A DNA stretch of 64,000 nucleotides from Bacteroidota bacterium (GTDB lineage Bacteria; Bacteroidota; Bacteroidia; Bacteroidales; VadinHA17). Positions 7,928 through 16,386 of the stretch are shown here, one piece after another. The notes under the pieces were generated by a model. That model saw only the letters and a program-made list of their open reading frames with translations. It was not told the origin of the DNA and ran no database searches. The stretch covers positions 1-64,000 of the forward strand of contig JADFDS010000032.1 in the NCBI GenBank assembly GCA_018262715.1. Direction: 5' to 3'. The position numbers and the translations under genes are program-made. Within the stretch, counting starts at the first letter, position 1. Each line of letters opens with the position of its first letter.

Positions 7928-8449
7928 ATGGATCAGAACAAGATAATCATAAGTCCCAAGACGAAGGTGCTGGCGCTGATTGAAGCCTACCCGCAGCTTG
8001 AGAATACGCTGATAAGCTATGTGCCGGTGTTTGAGAAGCTGAAGAACCCGGTTCTGAGGAGGACGGTTGCGAAGATTGCCACCCTTCAGCAGGCGGCGGT
8101 CATTGGCAACGTGAAGGTTGAGGAGCTCATAAATGTGTTGCGGAAAGAAGTCGGGCAGGACCTTATAGCCGGAGCTGCTGAGCAGGAGCTGAATACCGTC
8201 ATGCCTTCATGGTTTGATCCGGCTCTGGTGAAGCAGGAGACTGACATCAGGCCTATGCTGGCTGCCGGCGAACAACCGGTTAACCAGGTGATGGCTGACC
8301 TGAACACGCTGGAGGCGGGTCACATATACAAAGTAATTGCGCCGTTTGTTCCGGCACCTCTGATAGAGAAGGCCGCCAGCCTGAACATCGATCATTGGCT
8401 CAAACAGGAGGCTGATGAGCTATTCAACGTCTATTTCAGGCGGAGCTGA
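7928..8449 (+). CDS. DUF1858 domain protein with DUF2249-like C-terminus
   Basis: Residues about 5-70 (ISPKTKVLALIEAYPQLENTL, then NPVLRRTVAKIATLQQAA) match the DUF1858 helical domain, also seen at the start of RIC/ScdA-type iron-sulfur repair proteins. The C-terminal part (about 110-170, HIYKVIAPFVPAPLIEKA) looks like a DUF2249 beta-alpha domain, less certainly. It lies 2 bases after the DUF438-hemerythrin gene and 15 before a membrane protein. I infer a role in the same NO/O2 or Fe-S stress pathway. The reaction, if any, is unknown. Confidence 0.7.
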   Translation: MDQNKIIISPKTKVLALIEAYPQLENTLISYVPVFEKLKNPVLRRTVAKIATLQQAAVIGNVKVEELINVLRKEVGQDLIAGAAEQELNTVMPSWFDPALVKQETDIRPMLAAGEQPVNQVMADLNTLEAGHIYKVIAPFVPAPLIEKAASLNIDHWLKQEADELFNVYFRRS

Positions 8450-8464
8450 CCGGTCAGGGTATTC

Positions 8465-9346
8465 ATGGAAATAAAATCAGATCATACGGACAAGGTGTAC
8501 TCATACCTGGCGCTGCGGAAGGCGGTGGGCTGGATAGGCATCCTTCTTCCCATTGTGCTGGTGCTGGGCCATCTCATCATTTTCGACGGTGAGAGTGTGC
8601 TTACGAACATGAGCGTTTATTATCATACAGGTATGCGCGATGTGTTTGTGGGTGCAATCTGTGCAATTGCGCTGTTCCTGTTTTTTTACAGGGGTTATGA
8701 CAGATGGGACAACAGAGCTGCTGACCTGGCAGGTTTATGCGCCCTTGGTGTGGCATTTTTTCCCACTGTGGAGGAAGGATCATGGGATTGGGTGGCATGG
8801 ATTCATTTCACTTCTGCAGCCTGTTTCCTTGTGATACTGGCGCTGATTTCGATATTCCTTTTCACCCGTGGTGAGAAGCATCCCACTGAGATGAAGAAGA
8901 AGAGGAACCTGATATACAGGGCATGCGGCATCGTTATGCTGGCAGCTCTGGCTTCAATCGAGGTCTTTTTCCTGTTCTTCGACGGGGTTAATTCCGATTC
9001 AAGGTTTGTGCTTATTGCAGAGACCATAACTCTTATGGCGTTCGGCATCTCGTGGCTTACGAAAGGCGGAACGCTCTATCCGGATAAACCAATAAAGAAA
9101 AACGATATGGAAAACGATGAAAAACTGATCAGGGTCTTTGTTGCCCCTGAGCCTACAGTCATGCTGCTGCTTGAGATGCTTGAAGAGACAGGCATAAAGG
9201 GACTGATAAAGAATGACTCGGGACTCGGATACCTCGGAGCAGTGCCTCAGGTCATGGATCTGTATATCCTGGAGGAGGACCTGGAGAAGGCCACTCCCCT
9301 TATTAACGAGTTCAAGGAAAAACACAATTCCGAAAAGGATTCCTAA
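8465..9346 (+). CDS. DUF998-like membrane protein fused to a DUF2007 domain
   Basis: The 293-residue protein has six hydrophobic segments between about residues 20 and 205. Its loop patterns (LTNMSVYYHTGMRDVFVG, FPTVEEGSWDW) resemble DUF998/Frag1-type membrane proteins. After a Lys-rich linker, the last 75 residues (EKLIRVFVAPEPTVMLLLEML, then VPQVMDLYILEEDLEKA) form a DUF2007 signal-transducing domain, usually a separate small protein. The fusion puts that domain on the membrane. It closes the three-gene DUF438 operon, 15 bases after the previous gene. Confidence 0.6.
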   Translation: MEIKSDHTDKVYSYLALRKAVGWIGILLPIVLVLGHLIIFDGESVLTNMSVYYHTGMRDVFVGAICAIALFLFFYRGYDRWDNRAADLAGLCALGVAFFPTVEEGSWDWVAWIHFTSAACFLVILALISIFLFTRGEKHPTEMKKKRNLIYRACGIVMLAALASIEVFFLFFDGVNSDSRFVLIAETITLMAFGISWLTKGGTLYPDKPIKKNDMENDEKLIRVFVAPEPTVMLLLEMLEETGIKGLIKNDSGLGYLGAVPQVMDLYILEEDLEKATPLINEFKEKHNSEKDS

Positions 9347-9359
9347 TAACAACTCCTGT

Positions 9360-11024
9360 ATGAAAAAGACATTTTTACCTGCAGCAATCATACTGGTGCT
9401 GATTGCTGTCTCGTGCAACGTTTCAACTCAAACATCTGATATGATCATTACAAATGCCAGGATCTGGACGGGGAACGCGGTACAGCCTTATGCGGAGGCT
9501 ATGGCGGTCTCCGGTGACACTATTATTGCAATTGGAAGCAACCGCGAGGTAATGAAGTACAAATCAGGTTCCGGTGAAGTTATTGACCTCGGGGGCAGGT
9601 TTGTTGCCCCGGGATTTATTGACTCGCACCTGCATCTGCTCCAGGGAGGATCAAACCTGGCCTCGGTGCAGCTTAGGGATGCGTCAACACCTGAGGAGTT
9701 TATCAGCCGTATAAAGGAATATGCCGCAACACTGAAGCCCGGAACATGGATTCTCGGTGGCGACTGGGACGGGATTGGCTGGGAGAGCCTCCCGCAGAAG
9801 GACTGGATTGACTCTGTAACCCCGGATAATCCTGTGTTTGTGTCGCGGCTTGACGGACATATGGCGCTGGCCAACTCGCTGGCCATGAAGCTTGCAGGTG
9901 TTGACCGCAAGGTAAAGGATGTCTCCGGCGGCACAATCACACGGGACGGAAGCGGTGAGCCGACGGGTATTTTCAAGGACAATGCCATGGATCTGATATC
10001 TGTCAGGATTCCGGAACAGTCCGAGGAGGAGGTTGACAGGGCCATTGTTGCGGCGATGCATTACCTGGCATCCAACGGTGTCACTTCTGCGCATGCAGTT
10101 GATGCAGCCGCTTATTCTGATGCCCTTGAACGGGTACGTGCGCGGGGCGAACAGATAACCCGCCTCTATTACCTGCAGACAATCAGCAGGTGGAAGGATA
10201 TGAAGGAGCAGGTTGAGCGTGACGGACGCGGTGACAGGTGGATCAGCACCGGTGGAGTCAAGGGATTCGTTGACGGCTCGCTGGGCTCGCACACTGCGGC
10301 GTTCCTGGAGCCTTATGCTGATCTTCAGACAGATACAGGCCTCTTTGTGAACAGTGAGGAGGACCTCTACAACTGGATTCTGGAATCCGACAAAGCCGGG
10401 CTGCAGGTTGTGATTCATGCAATCGGTGACGAGGCCATCAATTTCCTTCTTAACGCCTATGAGAAGGTGGCTGCCGTTAACGGGGAGCGTGACAGGCGGT
10501 TCAGGATCGAGCACTCGCAGCATATTGCACCCGCGGATATTGAGCGGTACGGGAAGCTGAAGGTGATTGCCAGCATGCAGCCATATCATGCCATCGATGA
10601 CGGCCGTTGGGCTGAGGAATACATCGGTCCGGAACGGGTGAAGACAACCTATGCATTCAGGTCACTGCTTGACAGCGGGGCAACCCTTGCCTTCGGGAGC
10701 GACTGGTTCGTTGCGCCGGCAACACCGCTTGAAGGGATATATGCCGCCACGACACGCCGAACACTTGACGGTAAAAATCCCGGCGGCTGGGTCCCGGAAC
10801 AAAAGATAACCGTTGAGGAGGCACTGAAGGCATATACGATCAATGCCGCCTATGCATCTTTCGAGGAGGATTTCAAAGGGACACTTGAGCCCGGAAAGCT
10901 GGCCGATTTCGTTGTGCTTGACCGTGATATCACCGCGATTGATCCTGTGGAGATCTGGAATGTGAAGACACAGCAGACCTGGGTAGGCGGGAAAAAGGTG
11001 TTTGACCGGACGGAAGCACGGTAA
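9360..11024 (+). CDS. Amidohydrolase, YtcJ/NfdA-like lipoprotein
   Basis: The ATG at 9360 gives a 554-residue lipoprotein with lipobox ending AVSC. An upstream in-frame ATG at 9213 lies inside the previous gene and adds no signal. The metal-dependent amidohydrolase fold shows FIDSHLHLLQGG (HxH motif), FVDGSLGSHTA, VVIHAIGDEAI, FRIEHSQH and FGSDWFV, which give the expected His and Asp ligands. Relatives hydrolyse N-acyl or N-formyl amines; the real substrate is unknown. It sits 11 bases before a P1 peptidase and near a class C serine hydrolase, which suggests breakdown of modified peptides or acyl amino acids in the envelope. Confidence 0.85.
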   Translation: MKKTFLPAAIILVLIAVSCNVSTQTSDMIITNARIWTGNAVQPYAEAMAVSGDTIIAIGSNREVMKYKSGSGEVIDLGGRFVAPGFIDSHLHLLQGGSNLASVQLRDASTPEEFISRIKEYAATLKPGTWILGGDWDGIGWESLPQKDWIDSVTPDNPVFVSRLDGHMALANSLAMKLAGVDRKVKDVSGGTITRDGSGEPTGIFKDNAMDLISVRIPEQSEEEVDRAIVAAMHYLASNGVTSAHAVDAAAYSDALERVRARGEQITRLYYLQTISRWKDMKEQVERDGRGDRWISTGGVKGFVDGSLGSHTAAFLEPYADLQTDTGLFVNSEEDLYNWILESDKAGLQVVIHAIGDEAINFLLNAYEKVAAVNGERDRRFRIEHSQHIAPADIERYGKLKVIASMQPYHAIDDGRWAEEYIGPERVKTTYAFRSLLDSGATLAFGSDWFVAPATPLEGIYAATTRRTLDGKNPGGWVPEQKITVEEALKAYTINAAYASFEEDFKGTLEPGKLADFVVLDRDITAIDPVEIWNVKTQQTWVGGKKVFDRTEAR

Positions 11025-11035
11025 CCGCGGCACGC

Positions 11036-12202
11036 ATGATAATAACCAGACAACTTATCAGGACGGCGGCAGTGATGATGCTGTTGCTGCCTGTCCTGAA
11101 CTGTCAGAACACTGATGCTCAGATGAAGAGGGCCAGAGACTACGGAATAGAGATTGGCATACTGCGTACCGGCAGTTACAATGCCATAACGGATGTGCCC
11201 GGCGTAAAGGTGGGCCAGGTGACACTGAAGGAAGGCGACTCGGTAAGAACAGGAGTCACCGCCATCCTACCACATGAAGGAAATATCTTCCAGCAGAAGG
11301 TCCCGGCCGGAATCTTCGTGGGCAACGGGTTCGGCAAGCTTGCCGGGTACACACAGGTTGAAGAGCTGGGCAACCTCGAGACGCCGGTGGTGCTGACAAA
11401 CACGCTTAGTGTGCCGACTGCCGTTGCTGCGGTGATTGAGCATACTCTGTCTCAACCAGGCAACGAAGGGGTGACAAGTGTCAACGCAGTTGTCGGCGAG
11501 ACCAATGATGCCAGGATCAATGACATCAGGGGAAGGCATATTACTACGGAGCATGTTCTGGAGGCGATCCGGAGTGCGGCCGGCGGTCCCGTTGCCGAGG
11601 GTAATGTCGGTGCAGGCACCGGGACAGTTTGTTTCGGGTTCAAGGGAGGGATAGGTACATCATCGCGTGTGCTGCCTGTCACCCGGGGAGGCTATACAGT
11701 TGGTGTACTCGTTCAGACTAACTACGGCGGGATACTGCAGGTCAACGGCGTTCCTGTCGGGCAGGAGCTCGGGCGTTACAGCTTCAGGACCACGGTGAAC
11801 GAATATAAGGAAGACGGTTCGTGCATGATTGTTGTGATGACCGATGCACCGCTGACATCGAGGAACCTGAAGAGGCTTGGGTCCAGGGCTTTTGCAGGCA
11901 TGATGAGGACGGGAGCATCCGGATCGAACGGCAGCGGGGACTATATCATTGCAGTATCCACGGCTGAGGAGCTTCGTATCCCCTACTCTTCCGAATCGAT
12001 ATACGAGCAGTGGCACGAGATCAGGAATGATGAGATGGATCTTCTTTTCCAGGCTGCTGCGGAAGCAACCGAGGAGGCCATAATAAACTCGCTCTTTGCC
12101 GCAGAGACGACAAAGGCGAGGAACGGCATGACCGTAGAAGCACTGCCCGTTGAAAAGACACTGGAAATAATGCGTAAATACAACAGGCTGAAGGAGAGAT
12201 GA
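11036..12202 (+). CDS. P1 family peptidase (S58, DmpA-type aminopeptidase)
   Basis: P1 peptidases are self-cleaving N-terminal-nucleophile enzymes that trim D- or beta-amino acids or esters. This 388-residue protein has a signal peptide, the opening AITDVPGVKVGQVTL (about 50-64), EGVTSVNAVVGETNDA, and the cleavage motif KGGIGTSSR (204-211). By family rule, cleavage follows Gly207, making Thr208 the likely nucleophile. The export signal suggests activity in the periplasm. It is 11 bases after the amidohydrolase and most likely co-transcribed. Confidence 0.85.
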   Translation: MIITRQLIRTAAVMMLLLPVLNCQNTDAQMKRARDYGIEIGILRTGSYNAITDVPGVKVGQVTLKEGDSVRTGVTAILPHEGNIFQQKVPAGIFVGNGFGKLAGYTQVEELGNLETPVVLTNTLSVPTAVAAVIEHTLSQPGNEGVTSVNAVVGETNDARINDIRGRHITTEHVLEAIRSAAGGPVAEGNVGAGTGTVCFGFKGGIGTSSRVLPVTRGGYTVGVLVQTNYGGILQVNGVPVGQELGRYSFRTTVNEYKEDGSCMIVVMTDAPLTSRNLKRLGSRAFAGMMRTGASGSNGSGDYIIAVSTAEELRIPYSSESIYEQWHEIRNDEMDLLFQAAAEATEEAIINSLFAAETTKARNGMTVEALPVEKTLEIMRKYNRLKER

Positions 12203-12259
12203 TCACCCGAGAAATAAACAGGAAATAAATTCATAAAACAGCCAGATAATACTCGACGG

Positions 12260-13387
12260 ATGAGAACAGCCATAATCTTTTCTGCTTGCCTTCTCATGGC
12301 TTCATGTGCAACCAAACAACCAGGTAATGAAATGTTTACAGGTCTTGATTCACTGATTAACGCGGAATTCCAGGCCCAAGAGCCCGGGGGTGCGTTACTT
12401 GTCATGAAGGGAGACAGTGCCGTTTATCTCAGTAGTTTCGGCCTTGGCGACATGGTGACAGGGGAAAAGATCACCGAAAACACCCTCTTTAATCTGGGCT
12501 CTATATCCAAGACCTTCGTAGCCAACGGGATACTGATACTGCAGGAGGAAGGGAAGCTCTCGGTTGAAGATCCCCTGAGCAAATACTTCCCTGAGTTTAA
12601 GAGAAGGGAGTTGGCCAAAAAGGTGACGGTGATGCACCTGCTGACCCACACATCGGGACTCCCTGACAACAGGCCCGTGAGCGAGAATCCGGAGTTTTTC
12701 CTCACTGCGAAGGACTACGAGAACTGGGCCCCGGTGACGCAGGCGGAGAACCTGGTTTTTGAACCTGGAGAAAAGTATGAGTACTCCAATCCCGCTTTTA
12801 ACGGCCTTGCACTGATTATAGAGAAGGTCAGCGGTCAGAAGTGGCAGGATTTCATTGCTGAAAGGATTTTCAAGCCTGCAGGCATGGCCACCAGTACAAT
12901 TACTGACGGTCCGCACCCGGAGACAGGTGTTTCTCATGCCTACGAGATGACCGGCGGCAAATGGGCTGAATCTGACTACGGTGAGTTTCCCACCTTCCCG
13001 GCAGCCGGCAACGGAGGAGTCTGGAGTTCGGTCAGGGAGCTTGCCCTTTACGAGAAGGCCATAAGGGAAAATCGTTTCCTCGGGGCGGAGCTTACCGGCA
13101 AATCAAGGACAATCTGCCGGCCTGATACATGGGCAGGTAACGAGTCACCCTTCATTGGTTACAGCTGGTTCATCGGCGAGGAGCAGATCCTCGGGCAGGC
13201 CAACGTATTCGGGGTGAAGTTCGTGTATCACACCGGAGACCAGGGTGGGTTCAGGGCGTTTCATTTCTCGGTTCCGGAGAAGGATCTGCTGTATGTTGGC
13301 CTGTTCAACCGGCCGCCTGAGGATATGGACCGGATCATAATCAAGGGACTCTCTATCCTTAAAGAAAATAACTGGCTCGATAATTAA
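12260..13387 (+). CDS. Class C beta-lactamase-like serine hydrolase, lipoprotein
   Basis: The 375-residue protein begins with a lipoprotein signal (LLMASC, Cys16). It contains SISK (81-84, nucleophile Ser81 and Lys84), YSN (175-177) and YHTGDQGGF near the C-terminus as the third active-site element. Members act as D-aminopeptidases, esterases or cell-wall carboxypeptidases; resistance to beta-lactams cannot be inferred. It follows the P1 peptidase by 57 bases. Its placement with an amidohydrolase and a P1 peptidase points to peptides with unusual stereochemistry or caps. Confidence 0.8.
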   Translation: MRTAIIFSACLLMASCATKQPGNEMFTGLDSLINAEFQAQEPGGALLVMKGDSAVYLSSFGLGDMVTGEKITENTLFNLGSISKTFVANGILILQEEGKLSVEDPLSKYFPEFKRRELAKKVTVMHLLTHTSGLPDNRPVSENPEFFLTAKDYENWAPVTQAENLVFEPGEKYEYSNPAFNGLALIIEKVSGQKWQDFIAERIFKPAGMATSTITDGPHPETGVSHAYEMTGGKWAESDYGEFPTFPAAGNGGVWSSVRELALYEKAIRENRFLGAELTGKSRTICRPDTWAGNESPFIGYSWFIGEEQILGQANVFGVKFVYHTGDQGGFRAFHFSVPEKDLLYVGLFNRPPEDMDRIIIKGLSILKENNWLDN

Positions 13388-13390
13388 CAG

Positions 13391-13407
13391 GTGATGCATA
13401 TCATCAC
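13391..13407 (+). terminator. Weak hairpin after the serine hydrolase gene
   Basis: GTGATG (13391-13396) pairs with CATCAC (13402-13407) around a CATAT loop. A T-rich stretch follows at about 13411-13424. The stem has only 6 pairs, so this is a weak candidate terminator. Confidence 0.3.
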
Positions 13408-13437
13408 AGGCTTTTAACTTTTTATTGCTCCGGGTGT

Positions 13438-13445
13438 TATATTTG
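13438..13445 (+). promoter_or_regulatory. -7 element TATATTTG before the antiporter gene
   Basis: TATATTTG fits TAnnTTTG exactly and lies 26 bases before the antiporter ATG. A good -33 TTTG is not evident at the usual spacing. Confidence 0.45.
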
Positions 13446-13471
13446 CCGACCGAAAAGGAAATAAGAAATCC

Positions 13472-14428
13472 ATGACAATTCAGATTCTTCTGCTTCTCGC
13501 AGGTCTGGCTTTGCTGATCATCAGTGCTGAGGGGCTGGTAGGTGGCGCCACTTCACTGGCAAGAAGGTTTAATATCTCAGATCTTACAATCGGACTGACA
13601 GTTGTAGCGTTCGGCACATCAGCTCCCGAGCTGGTGGTCAACCTGATTGCATCGTCGTCTGACCATCAGGACATTGTATTCGGTAACATACTCGGAAGCA
13701 ATAACTTCAACCTCTACATCATTCTCGGCATCGCAGGGCTTATTTTACCCCTGAAGGTTCATATAAGCACAGTCTGGAGGGAGATACCCATGTCTCTGGT
13801 GGCGCTTGTTATCTTTTTCTTTATGGTAAATATTCCTTCAGCCGGAGGTGGGCGGATGCTTGGAAGGACTGACGGGCTGATTCTGCTCGCACTGTTTGTC
13901 TCTTTCCAATACTACATATTTCACCAGATAAAGAATCTCGAACGGGAGCCTTCCGAACACAAGAATCCCGGGCCTCTGTACAGGACCATTGGATTCATCG
14001 TTCTTGGGCTTGCCGGTCTTGTTATCGGAGGCAGGCTTGTAGTCACAAATGCAGTCTTCATTGCAAAGGCGATGGGGGTCAGTGAGAAGGTCATCGGTCT
14101 GACAATCATTGCGGCCGGCACCTCTCTCCCGGAGCTTGCCACCTCTTTAGTTGCCGCTTTCAGGAAGAATCCGGACATAGCTGTAGGCAATGTCGTCGGA
14201 TCAAATATCTTCAACATACTGCTGATTGGCGGGCTGGTCTCCGTAGTCAGGCCGGTGGCGTACAATCCTGTTTTCAATACGGATTTTTATATCCTTGCCG
14301 CGGGCACTGTTCTGCTGTTTATCACGATGTTCACTTCACAGCGTCACAAGCTTGACAGGTGGGAGGCCGGGCTACTCCTGGCTGTGTATGTCGGGTACAC
14401 CACCTGGCTGATAATGAAAGAGGTTTAA
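13472..14428 (+). CDS. CaCA-family calcium/sodium antiporter (YrbG-like)
   Basis: This 318-residue inner-membrane protein has about ten helices and two homologous alpha-repeats, the hallmark of the Ca2+/cation antiporter family. Repeat 1 has GTSAPELVVNLIAS and GNILGSNNFN. Repeat 2 has GTSLPELATSLVAA and VGNVVGSNIFN. The paired acidic and Ser/Asn residues bind the exchanged cation. Length matches bacterial YrbG-type members. It is transcribed alone, with a -7 element upstream, and ends 20 bases before a convergent gene. Confidence 0.9.
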   Translation: MTIQILLLLAGLALLIISAEGLVGGATSLARRFNISDLTIGLTVVAFGTSAPELVVNLIASSSDHQDIVFGNILGSNNFNLYIILGIAGLILPLKVHISTVWREIPMSLVALVIFFFMVNIPSAGGGRMLGRTDGLILLALFVSFQYYIFHQIKNLEREPSEHKNPGPLYRTIGFIVLGLAGLVIGGRLVVTNAVFIAKAMGVSEKVIGLTIIAAGTSLPELATSLVAAFRKNPDIAVGNVVGSNIFNILLIGGLVSVVRPVAYNPVFNTDFYILAAGTVLLFITMFTSQRHKLDRWEAGLLLAVYVGYTTWLIMKEV

Positions 14429-14448
14429 TACTTTCTTCAATCAGTTTT

Positions 14449-16317
14449 TCACAACTGAGGCGGGTATGCGCCCACCCAGGGTGTGCTTTTCTTCTTCAGC
14501 CTGAAAACCGACATCACCTCCTGTGGAAAAGGTGCCGGCCTGGCATTTAGGTAAAATGACGGTAGTGGCCTGAAGTTTTTCAGTTCCGGGCTCATGAAAG
14601 TGCTGTAATCCTTAATCAGGATGCTTTTCGTCTCGAACCCGGGGAGTATTTTGTTAATCTCTTCCGGAGAGTTCATTTCCGCAATACACTGTTCGTTCTG
14701 CACCGGGCTCCAGACAATGAGGGGCATCTCCTTGCGTTCCCCGGTCCTCACGTACACGTTGTTGTCAATGGTGCTGAACTGCGGATCGCGAAGGCGGCCG
14801 CACAGCATTGCGCGCTGCCAGACGAAGAGATGAGGCCTGTTCAGGGTTGCATCGGCCACCATCAGGTTATTTACAAAAACATGACCGTCACGTTCATCGA
14901 CCCCCGGGCCTGTTGCCGGGTGCCACCCAAAGTGGTCACCCACGGCGCTGCGTTCGCTCCGGCTTATGCATGCCGTGCTGTTGACGAGGGTGTTGTTATA
15001 CATTACAGCGTCACAGCTGTTGAGGATATGTATTCCGAGTTCACAGTTTACAAAGACGTTCCCGGCGCAGACGGCCCCTTTGGATATCTCGAAGAAGAAA
15101 CCGCTCTCGCTCGGCCAGGTCTGGAGGTATGATACCGCCCTTCCGGTCAGCCCGACGTTTTCAACCCAGTTGTTGGTAAAGACCGCATCCACATTGCCGA
15201 CATCATACCAGATCCCGTTTGAGAAGGGAAGGTCGGTCACCAGGTTGTCATTGCAGGTAACCCGGTAGCACTGGTTGAATATCTTCACGGCTGCCGGATA
15301 GTATCCGCTGATGCGTTCGATGTTGTTCCGTGTGAAGATGTTTTTTTCCAGCAGGACATCGGATGAACTGAGTACATAAATTCCCTCGGTGCTGGTGTCA
15401 CTCACCCTGCAATTGCGTATTGTAAGTCTGTCTCCCCGCAGGTATGCTGCAACGCGTGAGCAGAATGAAATGGTGCAGTGTTCCAGGGTAGTGCCAATCA
15501 CATCCTTTCCGTGTTCAGCTTCAGGTGATATTCCTTCCGGGTCTTTCCCGTCGATCTCAATTGCCCTGTATGCGTATTGGGTAAAGGTGATACCTCTTAT
15601 CACCGGGCCGCGTCCGTCGGAAGGTCTCCCGTTGTATTCGCCCGTGATGCGATGGATGCCGATGTTATAAGCGGTTATCTCAACCAGCTTGTCTTTCGGG
15701 TCAACGCCGATATAAACCAGGCCTGTGGAATAATCTATGAAGAAAGTGTTCTCATTCACTTCGCCCTCGTAACCGGCAGACTGCAGGAACCGTCCGTCAA
15801 TGAATACCATGTCATCATTGAACCTGTGAAGGGGAGTCTCCTTCCCGCTCCTCAGTCTCTGCCACCAGTCGGCCGGAGCTGAAGGGAAGAGACGGTCCCA
15901 CTTTGTGACCCACAGTCCGTTGCCAAGGTCATTCCATTGTGTAGCCACACCTGTTCCCTTAAGTACAGGAAGTTCATCGCCGTAAGGCTGGATAGTGATA
16001 CCCTGGTTCAGCACCAGGTCACCTGTCCTGTATGTGCCGCCTCGCATGATGATGACATCTCCGGTGGTTGCTTTTGCAATGGCAGCCTCAATTGTTGAGG
16101 GTGCTGCGGCGCTTATACCGGATGCGCCGGGGTTGCCGTCGGGAGCGACGTAGAACGTATTGCCGGCTTTCTCAGGCACCGGCCAGACCTGCCTTACCGG
16201 TCCGTATGGTCCGCCTGAAGGTTGTGAGCAAACAGGAGCCACGAAGGCAATTATCAATGCAACGGTTGCTGCCGTCCGGAAAAAAGGATTTAACTTTAAT
16301 GTGGGTTCTGTGTTCAT
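14449..16317 (-). CDS. Secreted right-handed parallel beta-helix protein
   Basis: I start at the ATG complementary to 16315-16317 (622 residues). It gives a signal peptide with a hydrophobic core at about 14-28, ending VCSQPSG. An upstream ATG at 16338 is possible but adds a less typical N-terminus. The mature N-terminus (NTFYVAPDGNPGASGISAAA, DVIIMRGGTYRTGD) is the usual opening of parallel beta-helix enzymes. Repeats such as LTIRNCRVSDTSTEGIYV and VLLEKNIFTRNNIERI follow. Such proteins are often polysaccharide lyases or hydrolases; the substrate cannot be told. It is convergent with the antiporter and divergent from the glycosidase gene. Confidence 0.7.
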   Translation of the reverse strand: MNTEPTLKLNPFFRTAATVALIIAFVAPVCSQPSGGPYGPVRQVWPVPEKAGNTFYVAPDGNPGASGISAAAPSTIEAAIAKATTGDVIIMRGGTYRTGDLVLNQGITIQPYGDELPVLKGTGVATQWNDLGNGLWVTKWDRLFPSAPADWWQRLRSGKETPLHRFNDDMVFIDGRFLQSAGYEGEVNENTFFIDYSTGLVYIGVDPKDKLVEITAYNIGIHRITGEYNGRPSDGRGPVIRGITFTQYAYRAIEIDGKDPEGISPEAEHGKDVIGTTLEHCTISFCSRVAAYLRGDRLTIRNCRVSDTSTEGIYVLSSSDVLLEKNIFTRNNIERISGYYPAAVKIFNQCYRVTCNDNLVTDLPFSNGIWYDVGNVDAVFTNNWVENVGLTGRAVSYLQTWPSESGFFFEISKGAVCAGNVFVNCELGIHILNSCDAVMYNNTLVNSTACISRSERSAVGDHFGWHPATGPGVDERDGHVFVNNLMVADATLNRPHLFVWQRAMLCGRLRDPQFSTIDNNVYVRTGERKEMPLIVWSPVQNEQCIAEMNSPEEINKILPGFETKSILIKDYSTFMSPELKNFRPLPSFYLNARPAPFPQEVMSVFRLKKKSTPWVGAYPPQL

Positions 16318-16386
16318 ATTATATGGAGTTATAATCATGAAACCGATTTCATAAAGTTATGAATCTTTAAAGTATCAGTTAATACA

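Noticed and set aside
9684-10589. 301-codon open frame on the - strand
   Set aside because: It is antisense to the amidohydrolase and has a Cys/His/Arg-rich shadow-like composition.
12260-13387. Beta-lactam resistance gene
   Set aside because: SxxK and YxN motifs are shared by many esterases and peptidases; nothing specific to antibiotic hydrolysis is seen.
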